Source of the DNA: Caloramator proteoclasticus DSM 10124
GTDB taxonomy: Bacteria > Bacillota > Clostridia > Clostridiales > Caloramatoraceae
Direction of reading: 5' to 3'
NCBI RefSeq assembly: GCF_900129265.1
Contig: NZ_FQVG01000001.1
Span: 1 to 64,000 of the forward strand
Length of the DNA: 64,000 nucleotides
The translations under genes were made by a program, and so were the position numbers. Each line of letters begins with the position of its first letter. Within the stretch, counting starts at the first letter, position 1. The notes beneath the pieces are model-generated. The model had not been told where the DNA came from. It saw only the letters and a program-made list of their open reading frames with translations, and searched no databases. Below, piece by piece: positions 45,344 to 53,542 of this stretch.

Positions 45344-46858
45344 ATGTCAGCCATTAGAGTTGTTATGGTTATTTATATGTTGGTGGTTTTGGCAATAGGT
45401 TATTATGCGATGAAGCAGACAAAAAGCTCATCAGACTTTTTTATAGCAGGTAAAAAACTTGGACTTATAGCTCTTGCAATGGCATCCTTCTCAGCTGCGA
45501 TTTCAGGATGGGTTTTTGTAGGAGGACCAGGACTTTACTTTAGCATTGGACAAGGTTCTCTTTGGATGACTTTCCCAACAGCTATATCCTTTGCAATGGC
45601 CTGGATAATACTTGGTAAGAGAATGAGATTACTAACAGAAGTAAACGACTGTATGACTACACCAGATGCAGTATATGCACGTTATAAATCAAAGTGGGTT
45701 AGCGGTATTGCAGCAGTTGCAATATTAGTTGGACTTGTTCTATATCTTGCAAATCAAATAACAGCCTTTGCATTTATTTTATCTCCTATATTTAAAATAA
45801 ATTTCCAATGGGCTATATTAGTTGGGATGGGAATAGTACTTATATATTCTGTTGCAGGAGGAATGCTTGCAGGTGTTTATACAGACGTTTTTCAAGGAAC
45901 CTGTATGATTATAGCTTCAATAATAATATTTACATTATGTTTAGTTACAGGTAGTGGAACACAAAATATGGCAGCTAATATTGTTGATGCCCTATCAAAG
46001 GATGCGGTAGGTGCAAAATTTGTGAATCCTTGGGGTATAATGCCTGCAATAACAACAATGAGCTGGTTCTTCTGCCTATCCATAGGTATAGTAGGACAAC
46101 CCCACATAGTTCATAAATTCTATATGGTTAAAGATGTTAGAAAGATGAGATGGGGAGTTGTTCTTGCAGCAATAGGTGGAATGCTTGCAGGACTATTATG
46201 GTTTGGTGTTGGTTTAACAGTAAAATATTTATCAGTAACAGGAAAGCTACCAAAAGAGGCAGTAGAACTATTAAAGAAATCAACCGACAACACAATAGTT
46301 GTATTCTTAAACTACTATACTCCAAAGGTAATAGCAGGAGTTGTATATGCAGGTATAGCATCAGCAATAATGTCAACAGCAGACTCCTTTATAAATATAG
46401 CTGCAGCAAGTGCAGTAAGGGACTTACCCTTTGCCTTTAACAAGAAGCTAACTTCAAAACAAGAACTTTTTATGGGAAGAATAGTGGTTGTTGTTATAGC
46501 TGTAATTACAGTTGTACTTGCGTTAACACTTGGACCTAAGGGAATTGCTCTTCTTGGTGCATTTGGTTGGGGTACCTTTGCAGCAGCATTAGCACCAGCT
46601 ATTGGTATTGGATTTAACTGGTCAAGAGGAACAAAACAGGCAGCCTTTGCGTCAATAGTAGTAGGACTTGTTTGCAATGTAGGTCTTGAAATAGCAAAGG
46701 TTTTAGGAGCAGGGTTCTATAAAACATATATTGCACCAAAGGGAATATACAATGGTACATTATCCCTATGTCTATCTATAATTGTATATATTCTTGTTTC
46801 ATATATGACTAAAGAAGAAAAACTTGATAGAAAGGTTGAGGCAGTATTAGAGGCATAG
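45344..46858 (+). CDS. sodium:solute symporter (SSS family, PutP/PanF-like)
   Basis: A 504-residue transporter with about thirteen membrane helices. SSS features: YYAMKQTKSSSDFFIAGKKLGLIALAMASFSAAISGW (in pieces, residues 20-60), the GGMLAGVYTDVFQGTCMI block (near 170), GQPHIVHKFYMVKD (near 248) and SAIMSTADSFINIAAAS (near 340), which carries sodium-site residues. The substrate may be an amino acid, a carboxylate or pantothenate. Its sigma-54 promoter ties it to the neighbouring liv and CoA-transferase operons. The terminator right after the stop codon has been split or duplicated by element copy C. Confidence 0.88.
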   Translation: MSAIRVVMVIYMLVVLAIGYYAMKQTKSSSDFFIAGKKLGLIALAMASFSAAISGWVFVGGPGLYFSIGQGSLWMTFPTAISFAMAWIILGKRMRLLTEVNDCMTTPDAVYARYKSKWVSGIAAVAILVGLVLYLANQITAFAFILSPIFKINFQWAILVGMGIVLIYSVAGGMLAGVYTDVFQGTCMIIASIIIFTLCLVTGSGTQNMAANIVDALSKDAVGAKFVNPWGIMPAITTMSWFFCLSIGIVGQPHIVHKFYMVKDVRKMRWGVVLAAIGGMLAGLLWFGVGLTVKYLSVTGKLPKEAVELLKKSTDNTIVVFLNYYTPKVIAGVVYAGIASAIMSTADSFINIAAASAVRDLPFAFNKKLTSKQELFMGRIVVVVIAVITVVLALTLGPKGIALLGAFGWGTFAAALAPAIGIGFNWSRGTKQAAFASIVVGLVCNVGLEIAKVLGAGFYKTYIAPKGIYNGTLSLCLSIIVYILVSYMTKEEKLDRKVEAVLEA

Positions 46859-46861
46859 GAA

Positions 46862-46880
46862 AAGGGGCTAATTAGCCCCT
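46862..46880 (+). terminator. terminator of the symporter gene (left copy of a duplicated terminator)
   Basis: AAGGGGCTAATTAGCCCCT. The same sequence with one change is found at 47164-47182. Confidence 0.75.
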
Positions 46881-47163
46881 CAGATTGTTGACAAACCTGT
46901 TCGTTAGCTAAATTATGAAAAAAGCCCCAAGAAAGGATTTCAAAACGGCATATTTCATAAGCTATAGCAATTCTTGATTTTCGACTTTGAAAAAGTCCGT
47001 AATTCGGCACAGGACGTGCCGAGCCGAGCGGCCATCAGGACGATGGCATCGCGAGGGTAGGACTTTTTCAAACAAAGAAAATCTTAGAATTGCTTGGCGA
47101 AATGAACGAATGCCTAAGAAATCCTTCTTGGGGCTAATCGTTATATAAATCTTTAAACAGTAT
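46881..47163 (+). mobile_element. terminator-inserting non-coding element, copy C
   Basis: 283 bp between two near-identical terminator copies. Begins CAGATTGTTGACAAACCTG, matching the inverted right end of copy B. Outer arms are AGCCCCAAGAAAGGATTTC (46924-46942) and GAAATCCTTCTTGGGGCT (to 47134). The core (46981-47080) contains the CGGCACAGGACGTGCCG and GCCATCAGGACGATGGC hairpins. The core is identical to copy A apart from one A in a run, while arms and flanks differ more. No protein is encoded. Confidence 0.82.
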
Positions 47164-47182
47164 AAGGGGCTAATTGGCCCCT
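47164..47182. terminator. right copy of the duplicated symporter terminator
   Basis: AAGGGGCTAATTGGCCCCT, 18 of 19 positions shared with 46862-46880. It now lies between convergent genes and overlaps the 3' end of the coat-like gene. Confidence 0.7.
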
Positions 47183-47940
47183 TTATTCATACACACAACT
47201 TGATTCTGCATAAGCCTTAGATGAAGGTTTAGAACAATTTTTTCTCTCATCTTATAAAAGCAATCTTGTCCCTTTATATTTTCAACAGGTACCACATCCT
47301 CACGGCACATAAGTTCATTTATCTTATACCTTACTATTTCGCATATTATATTTTGATTAAAGTATCCCTTATCTTCGCATACAAAGTGATATTCAAGGGG
47401 GATAAACTTTTGTTCCTTATTTGCCTTTATCTCAGGTGGATTTATATAGCTTATTTCAGTTGTACACTCAAAGGGAACAAGATAGGTTAAATATCTAATA
47501 TTTCCGCTTGTGCCCTTTGAACTTTGGCAGCGGGCAGAGGCGTATTCTAATACTTTTTTTATGACACCACGTATAAATACCTTTTTAGTTCCAGGTATTA
47601 ATTTACATTCCTTTAGCTGAAGTGTCTTTTTAGATGCTTTTATACAAACAACAGGTTCGCAAAACCTTACTGAGTTTTCAAGTTGAAGGCATATTTTAAA
47701 TTGGCTTATTACAACGGGTACATTTATATAACTAACATTACTACAGCAGGGTTCTTCAGGTTCATTTTTGCATTCAGGTATATTTTTTGAGCTTATAAGT
47801 ATAGGATCACATTCCCCCTCTTGACCTCCTCTTGAAGTCTCATCAACCTCTGTATTTTCATTATCCTCTAATATATCCACAGTTAAGTTTGGTTCTTCTT
47901 TAATATTTAACTCTTCACTTCTTTTAGATTTACTACTCAT
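47170..47940 (-). CDS. CsxC/DUF3794-like spore-coat or exosporium protein (paralogue)
   Basis: A 256-residue protein. After an acidic low-complexity N terminus (EEPNLTVDILEDNENTEVDE) it shares with the protein at 33362 the blocks YINVPVVISQFKICLQLE, LKECKLIPGTKKVFIRGVIKKV and GNIRYLTYLVPFECTTEI, and ends in LRLMQNQVVC (compare KLLQNQQVC there). Nine or more cysteines may allow cross-linking, common in coat proteins. Upstream on its strand CATAATATA (47976-47968) matches a sigma-K -10 (CATAnnnTA). The 3' end overlaps the duplicated terminator of element copy C. Confidence 0.58.
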   Translation of the reverse strand: MSSKSKRSEELNIKEEPNLTVDILEDNENTEVDETSRGGQEGECDPILISSKNIPECKNEPEEPCCSNVSYINVPVVISQFKICLQLENSVRFCEPVVCIKASKKTLQLKECKLIPGTKKVFIRGVIKKVLEYASARCQSSKGTSGNIRYLTYLVPFECTTEISYINPPEIKANKEQKFIPLEYHFVCEDKGYFNQNIICEIVRYKINELMCREDVVPVENIKGQDCFYKMREKIVLNLHLRLMQNQVVCMNKGAN

Positions 47941-48050
47941 TTGACCACCCTAAATTAAACTTCATTTTATATTATGAAGTAGCTAAAAGGATGGTTACTA
48001 TTTATTTTTGATGATGTATAATTATTATAGTAATTTTTGGAGGGGATTAT

Positions 48051-50009
48051 ATGAAGATAAAATCAGTATGTCCAAGGGATTGTTATGGAGGTTGTTCTTT
48101 AATTTTAGAGATTACAGATGGAAGAATTACAAAAGTTGAGGGAGATAAAGAAAACAGGGCAACAGAAGGAATAATATGTAGAAAAGGAATTGAATATATA
48201 AGTAGAAATTATGGCAAAAACAGATTAAAGAAGGCATTAAAAAGAGTTGGAGAAAAGGGAAAGGGAGAGTTTAAAGAAATTGATATAGAGGAAGCTTTAA
48301 ATGAAGTTGCAAAACGTATAAAGGAAGTACAAGAAAAGGAGCCTTTATCCTTTTTATTTTACAAGGGAGCAGGGGAGATAGGAACAGCCTCAAAGGTATA
48401 CAATAATTTTATAAATCAGTTAAATGGGTATACATATGTTTATGGAGACCTATGTTCTGCTGCGGGGCTTGAGGCAGTTAAGGCTACATATGGAAGTGTT
48501 GAGCACAATGCTCCTTGGGATTTAGAAAATGCAAATCTTATTGTTATTTGGGGTAAAAATCCTGCTAACACTAATATTCAGGAATTAATTCATATAAAAA
48601 GGGCAAGGGAAAAGGGTGCAAAGGTTGTTTTAATTGATATAAGAAAAAGTGAAACAGCAAAATACGCAGATTTAGTTATAAACCCTGAGGTTGGTACAGA
48701 TTTAGTTCTTGCAATGGCAATACACAATTATTTAATAGAAAATAAAAAGTATGATGTGGATTTTGTTGAAAACTTTACATATGGATTTGATGAATTTAAG
48801 GCCGAGGCTAAAAGATATACTTTAGATTATGCAGAGAGAATAACAAAGGTTTCAAAGGAAGATATAGTTTATATAGCTGATATGATGGCGAGCATTAAAC
48901 CATTTACATTGATTTGTGGCTTTGGAATACAAAGACAAGCACAAGGTGGGCAAACTGTAAGGGCAATTTCCCTTTTACCTGCACTACTTGGAAGTGTAGG
49001 AGTAGTTGGTGGTGGTTTTAGATATTCAAATCATACAAGGCCAAGGCTAAATATACCAAAGATGTTAAAACCAATTAAAAATATAAGAGGAATAAATGTA
49101 GTAAATATGGGACAAGAAATAAAAGAAAAAGGAATAAAGTGTATGCTAATTCAAGCTGCAAATCCAGTAGTGTCAAATCCAAATTCAAGGGCTCTAAGGG
49201 AGGCACTTAAGGAACTTGATTTCTTAGTTTGTATTGATACAGTAGTATCGGAGACGGCAAAGTATGCAGATATAATACTTCCTGCAGCTTCTACCTTTGA
49301 ATACTATGATGTTTTAAGATCCTATTGGCATCCATATGTTATGCTCCACGAAAAGGTTATAGAACCGCTTGGAGATTCTATGCACGAGAGCAGGATATAT
49401 AGAGAACTTGCAAAGAGGATGGAACTTAATGAAGAAAAAATACCAGAAAATAATTTAGAATTTATTGAGTCAGTTTTAAAATATTCAAAAATTAATGCTA
49501 CTATTGAGGATTTGAGAAAAGGGCCATACTTAACTGATGATTATAGTGAAGTAGTTTATAGGGATAGGATATTTAAAACACCATCCGGCAAGATAGAATT
49601 CAAATCTATATTACTTGAGGAACAAGGTTTTGATGGTGTGCCAAAATATAAGGAGAACAATTTAAATAATGGTTTTAAGCTCATTTCTATTCATAATAGA
49701 GATGTAATAAACTCACAGTATTTAAATATACCTTCAATACAAGATAAATTATATAATCCATATGCATATATAAACATTGATGATGCTAAGGAGATTAATA
49801 TAGAAGATGGAGAAAAAATAAGAGTATTTAATGATAATGGAAGTGTAGAGCTAAATGCTAAACTTACATATGATATAAGAAGGGGACACGTTATTGTACC
49901 CTTTGGACAGGATATAGATTTAAACTCATTAATTAAGGGGAAGAATACCGACATAGGACTTTGTACAGTTTTTCATAACATAGAAGTTAATATTGAAAAA
50001 GCAAAATAG
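48051..50009 (+). CDS. molybdopterin-dependent oxidoreductase (DMSO reductase family)
   Basis: A 652-residue oxidoreductase. The N-terminal [4Fe-4S] motif is CPRDCYGGC followed by GIICRKG (about residues 7-45). A bis-MGD core follows: LIVIWGKNPANTNIQE (near 162), VVLIDIRKSETAKYADLVINPEVGTDLVLA, and a C-terminal MGD-binding domain (VINSQYLNIPSIQ; GEKIRVFNDNGSVEL). It lacks a Tat signal, so it is cytoplasmic. No electron-transfer subunit is adjacent; a separate ferredoxin partner is possible. The substrate is unknown. It is followed after 12 nt by an asparaginase gene, an odd pairing. Confidence 0.85.
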   Translation: MKIKSVCPRDCYGGCSLILEITDGRITKVEGDKENRATEGIICRKGIEYISRNYGKNRLKKALKRVGEKGKGEFKEIDIEEALNEVAKRIKEVQEKEPLSFLFYKGAGEIGTASKVYNNFINQLNGYTYVYGDLCSAAGLEAVKATYGSVEHNAPWDLENANLIVIWGKNPANTNIQELIHIKRAREKGAKVVLIDIRKSETAKYADLVINPEVGTDLVLAMAIHNYLIENKKYDVDFVENFTYGFDEFKAEAKRYTLDYAERITKVSKEDIVYIADMMASIKPFTLICGFGIQRQAQGGQTVRAISLLPALLGSVGVVGGGFRYSNHTRPRLNIPKMLKPIKNIRGINVVNMGQEIKEKGIKCMLIQAANPVVSNPNSRALREALKELDFLVCIDTVVSETAKYADIILPAASTFEYYDVLRSYWHPYVMLHEKVIEPLGDSMHESRIYRELAKRMELNEEKIPENNLEFIESVLKYSKINATIEDLRKGPYLTDDYSEVVYRDRIFKTPSGKIEFKSILLEEQGFDGVPKYKENNLNNGFKLISIHNRDVINSQYLNIPSIQDKLYNPYAYINIDDAKEINIEDGEKIRVFNDNGSVELNAKLTYDIRRGHVIVPFGQDIDLNSLIKGKNTDIGLCTVFHNIEVNIEKAK

Positions 50010-50021
50010 GGGGATGAAATT

Positions 50022-51029
50022 ATGTCAGAAATATTTGTGGAGGTTACTCGCGGACCTTTGGTGGAATGTGTTCATAGGGGTGATGCGGTGGTTGTAGATA
50101 AGACTGGAAAGGTTTTAGCATATTCTGGAGATGCCTATAAACTTACCTATATTCGTTCTGCTGCAAAGCCAATACAGACAATGAATGTAATATTATCTGG
50201 TGCTGCAGATAGGTTTAATTTTAATGATAAAGAAATAGCAATAATGTGTGCGTCCCACTATGGTGAAGAATTTCATATTAATACATTGAATGAAATGCTA
50301 AAAAAGATAAACATTAAAAAAGAGGCTCTTTTATGTGGGGAAACCTATTCAATAAATCAAGCATATAGACACAAACAGCTAAAGGAAAATCATAGTATAA
50401 CGACTCTAAACTCAGACTGTTCAGGTAAACATATAGGAGTTGTTGCAACCTGCCTTCATAAGGGATATGGACTTATAGATTACAACACAAAGGAACATCC
50501 TGTCCAGAAGGATACATTAGAGGTTGTTGCAAAGGTGTGTGATATTAATAAAGATAAGATTATAATAGGTGTTGATGGATGTAGTGTTCCTGTATTTGGT
50601 ATGCCAATCTATAATATGGCATTAGGTTATGCAAGAATGGTTACAGGGTATGGATTAAATGAAGAATATAAAGCTGCAGCAGAGAGGGTATATAATTCTA
50701 TGGTAGCCCATCCTGAAATGGTAGCAGGAACTAATGGTTTTTGTACAGAGTTAATTAAGGCAGCGGGTGGAAAACTAATTGGAAAGCTTGGGGCAGAGGC
50801 TGTGTACTGCATTGGTATTAAGGATTTAGGAATAGGAATAGCAGTTAAAATAGAGGACGGAAACTATAGAGCCCTTTATCCTGCGGTAATGAAGATATTG
50901 GAGGATTTAAAGATACTAAATTATAATGAAATAAATAGGCTCTTAAACTTCAAAAACCCTCCAAATCTAAATAATAAGGGGGTTAAGGTAGGAGAGCTTA
51001 GGGCGGTTGTTGAGATGAAAAAGATATGA
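50022..51029 (+). CDS. asparaginase (Asparaginase_II family)
   Basis: A 335-residue member of the pfam06089-type asparaginases, unrelated in fold to AnsA/AnsB: VEVTRGPLVECVHRGDAVVVD at the start, YIRSAAKPIQTMNV (near 44), MCASHYGEEFHI (near 78), LNSDCSGKHIGVVATC (near 130) and GVDGCSVPVFGMP (near 188). It would release ammonia from asparagine or a similar amide. Length is typical (about 330-340). It is probably co-transcribed with the molybdoenzyme before it, and a 20-bp hairpin ends the unit. Confidence 0.88.
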   Translation: MSEIFVEVTRGPLVECVHRGDAVVVDKTGKVLAYSGDAYKLTYIRSAAKPIQTMNVILSGAADRFNFNDKEIAIMCASHYGEEFHINTLNEMLKKINIKKEALLCGETYSINQAYRHKQLKENHSITTLNSDCSGKHIGVVATCLHKGYGLIDYNTKEHPVQKDTLEVVAKVCDINKDKIIIGVDGCSVPVFGMPIYNMALGYARMVTGYGLNEEYKAAAERVYNSMVAHPEMVAGTNGFCTELIKAAGGKLIGKLGAEAVYCIGIKDLGIGIAVKIEDGNYRALYPAVMKILEDLKILNYNEINRLLNFKNPPNLNNKGVKVGELRAVVEMKKI

Positions 51030-51051
51030 TAATATGTTAAAAAAAAATATT

Positions 51052-51109
51052 TTATAAGTAAAAGAGTTCCATTAACAAATATTTGATAGTGGAACTCTTT
51101 TACTTATAA
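51052..51109. terminator. strong terminator after the asparaginase gene
   Basis: A perfect 20-bp stem (from TTATAAGTAAAAGAGTTCCA at 51052-51071 to 51090-51109) around an 18-nt loop. The next 360 nt (51110-51473) are AT-rich; I see no gene there. Confidence 0.8.
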
Positions 51110-51473
51110 TTAAGCTTATAGTTTTTATAAAATGAGATAACTCAAAATTTAATTATTAGTAGTTCTGTGGATAATGTGCTTAATGGAGGAGACTGTTTAC
51201 TACTAAAGAGTTCTTTATGGAATTACTAACTATAATATTATTTGCATTTCCTATATTTCCTCTAAATCCCGCTACAAATTAGATACATTTTAGTTTATTA
51301 TTATAGTAAATAAGTCCTAATAGTATATTAAAATTTATCTAAGCACATATCAATAAAATAACATAAATTTAATAACATCTCATAATTGCTTTTTCTTTGT
51401 ACATATAAATTCCTCATAGTCTACATACAATTAAACTCTTTTTAATTAGCATCCAATAAATTATAAAAAACCA

Positions 51474-51498
51474 CATTATTTTGATTATCAAAATAATG
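51474..51498. promoter_or_regulatory. 25-nt palindrome before the surface-polymer operon (candidate operator)
   Basis: CATTATTTTGAT and ATCAAAATAATG form perfect 12-nt half-sites around one T, 32 nt before the first start codon. The symmetry and short centre point to a dimeric repressor site rather than a terminator (no T run follows). The regulator is not recognised. Confidence 0.5.
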
Positions 51499-51529
51499 GT
51501 GATATATAGGTACTTTTGGAGGTGTCACT

Positions 51530-52264
51530 ATGTTTAATATTACACCTATTTTAGGTTTTAAATTTATTTATGGAAATTTTAAGGATATTATAGATTATTT
51601 ATTTACATTAGATAAGATTTGCCTATATTCTGCAAATGGAGAGATTCTAAACAATATTATATTTAATAATCTACCTTTAGTGGAGAAGTATTATTTAATA
51701 CCTGATGGAATTAGTGCTGTATATTTTGCCAAAAAAATTAATGGAGTAGAAGTAAATAAGATTGCAGGAATAGAGGTTATGCAATATATAGTAAACAATA
51801 AAGGAGATAGGCCTATATATTTATTTGGGGCAAAACAAGAAGTAAATAATAGATTAACTGAAAAGTTAAAAAGACAGGGTGTTAATGTAGTAGGAAATAA
51901 ATGTGGATTTGGTTATGATGAGGGAAAAGTAATAGAGGAAATAAACAACAGCGGAGCAGAGATATTGTTTGTAGCATTGGGTTCACCTTTGCAGGAAGAA
52001 TTTATATATAGAGCCTTTAACAAATTAAATGTAAGATTAATTGTTCCTGTTGGTGGTGCCTTTGATGTTCTTTCAGGTTATAAAAGGAGGGCACCTAAAG
52101 TCTTCATAAGATTAAAATTGGAGTGGTTTTGGAGAGCATTAAATGAGCCAAAAAGGTTTAAAAAGATATTTTCGATTTTATTATTTAATTTTTATATTTT
52201 GGAGTTAAGTTTAAAACTTAAACAGCTTAATTTAAATTATGCTACACAGGAGGAGGAGATGTAG
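51530..52264 (+). CDS. WecG/TagA/CpsF-family glycosyltransferase
   Basis: A 244-residue GT26 enzyme that transfers N-acetylmannosamine(-uronate) or a similar sugar to a lipid-linked primer; in Bacillus the homologue TagA commits to wall teichoic acid. Visible motifs: YSANGEILNNIIFNN (near 42), VEKYYLIPDGISAVYFAKK (near 62), GDRPIYLFGAKQEV (near 100), EILFVALGSPLQEEFIYR (near 142) and PVGGAFDVLSGYKRRAPKVFIRLKLEWFWRAL. A C-terminal amphipathic region likely binds the membrane. First of three genes that appear to build a surface polymer. Confidence 0.85.
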   Translation: MFNITPILGFKFIYGNFKDIIDYLFTLDKICLYSANGEILNNIIFNNLPLVEKYYLIPDGISAVYFAKKINGVEVNKIAGIEVMQYIVNNKGDRPIYLFGAKQEVNNRLTEKLKRQGVNVVGNKCGFGYDEGKVIEEINNSGAEILFVALGSPLQEEFIYRAFNKLNVRLIVPVGGAFDVLSGYKRRAPKVFIRLKLEWFWRALNEPKRFKKIFSILLFNFYILELSLKLKQLNLNYATQEEEM

Positions 52265-53542
52265 TTGCAATTTGTATTTATGTCAATATTTTTTTTACTA
52301 CAGATTTATTATTTAGGATTTATTTATTATTATAGTTTAATATCCTTGTGGGGATTTAGGCTAAATAAAAGAAAGGATTTTAAACCTATAAAATCCTTTG
52401 CATTAGTTGTGGCAGCACATAATGAGAGTTCAGTTGTAGGAAGTATAGTGGACAATTTAAAAAAGCTTAATTATCCAAGGGAATTATATGACATATATGT
52501 AATAGCTGATAATTGTACAGACAATACAGCAAGCATAGCAAGACAAGCAGAGGCAATTGTCTATGAGAGATTTAATGATGAGCTGAGGGGTAAAGGATAT
52601 GCACTTAAGGAATTTTTTGAGGAGTATTTATTTAATTTAAAGAAGAAATATGATGCAATATGTATATTTGATGCAGATAATCTTGTTTCAAAGAAATTTT
52701 TGCTAAAAATGAACAATAGATTATTAGAGGGGAATAAAGTAATACAAGGTTATTTAGATACAAAAAATCCAGATGATTCCTGGATTACAGTATCAAGTGC
52801 ATTAGCTTACTGGATAACAAGTAGAGCTTTCCAGCTTGCAAGGGAGAATTTGGGATTATGTGCAGCATTAGGTGGTACAGGCTTCTGTGTAGACTACAAT
52901 ACATTAAAGGAATTAGGATGGAATGCATTAAGCTTGACAGAAGATTTGGAGTTTTCTATGAAATGTGTGTTAAAGGGGATAACTGTGCATTGGGAACACG
53001 AAGCCAAAATCTATGATGAAAAACCTTTAACGTTAAAGGCATCCATAAGACAAAGAATTAGATGGATGCAAGGACACTGGGATTGTGCATACAGATATAC
53101 AACAGCCCTATTTAGAAAGGCTATTAAGGATAGAGATATAGTTGCGTTAGATGCTGCATTTTACCTATTACAGCCATCAAAGGTAATAGCCAATTTATTT
53201 GTTTTGGTAATGTTATTTCTAAAGATTTTATTTCCAGAGATATGGTTCAGTAAAATAATATTACCTCTTTGGTTATTAGGAATAAGTTTAGGGATTAATT
53301 ATATAATTCCAATACTAATATTAATAAAAGAAGGAGTAGCATTAAAATATATTTTAGGTTTAATTCCTTGTTATTTTTATGGTTTAACTTGGTTCCCGGT
53401 TACAGTTATGGGATGGATAAAGAGAAAAGAGAAACAATGGGTTCATACGATTCATACAAGAAGTCTAACAATAGAAGAAATACAAAATAGAGAAGGAAGG
53501 GATGGAGGTGTAGATATTGAACAAAGTTATCAGAGTATTTAG
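52265..53542 (+). CDS. membrane glycosyltransferase, family 2
   Basis: A 425-residue GT2 enzyme. An N-terminal helix (FVFMSIFFLLQIYYLGFIYYY) is followed by the catalytic domain, with ALVVAAHNESSVVGSIV, ADNCTDNTASIARQ, the DADN metal site (near 138), GGTGFCVDY, the ED pair in LTEDLEFSMK and the QRIRWMQGHW motif of processive or polymer-forming enzymes. Three or four C-terminal membrane helices follow. The start is a TTG at 52265, placed 8 nt after AGGAGGAGG and directly after the stop codon of the previous gene. It overlaps the next gene by 26 nt. Confidence 0.85.
   Translation: MQFVFMSIFFLLQIYYLGFIYYYSLISLWGFRLNKRKDFKPIKSFALVVAAHNESSVVGSIVDNLKKLNYPRELYDIYVIADNCTDNTASIARQAEAIVYERFNDELRGKGYALKEFFEEYLFNLKKKYDAICIFDADNLVSKKFLLKMNNRLLEGNKVIQGYLDTKNPDDSWITVSSALAYWITSRAFQLARENLGLCAALGGTGFCVDYNTLKELGWNALSLTEDLEFSMKCVLKGITVHWEHEAKIYDEKPLTLKASIRQRIRWMQGHWDCAYRYTTALFRKAIKDRDIVALDAAFYLLQPSKVIANLFVLVMLFLKILFPEIWFSKIILPLWLLGISLGINYIIPILILIKEGVALKYILGLIPCYFYGLTWFPVTVMGWIKRKEKQWVHTIHTRSLTIEEIQNREGRDGGVDIEQSYQSI

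Noticed and set aside
46717-47010. Open frame across the element core of copy C (contains MPNYGLFQSR) and similar frames in copies A and B
   Set aside because: The frame is broken differently in the other copies, has no ribosome-binding site and overlaps a real gene. Conservation here is at the RNA/DNA hairpin level.
46861-47184. CRISPR-like reading of the short repeated blocks around copy C
   Set aside because: There are only two copies of the outer unit with a single 283-bp interval, and no cas genes. Duplicated terminator is the better explanation.
51474-51498. Fur/PerR box reading of the palindrome before the surface-polymer operon
   Set aside because: The half-sites do not match the 7-1-7 TGATAATnATTATCA core well enough to name the regulator.
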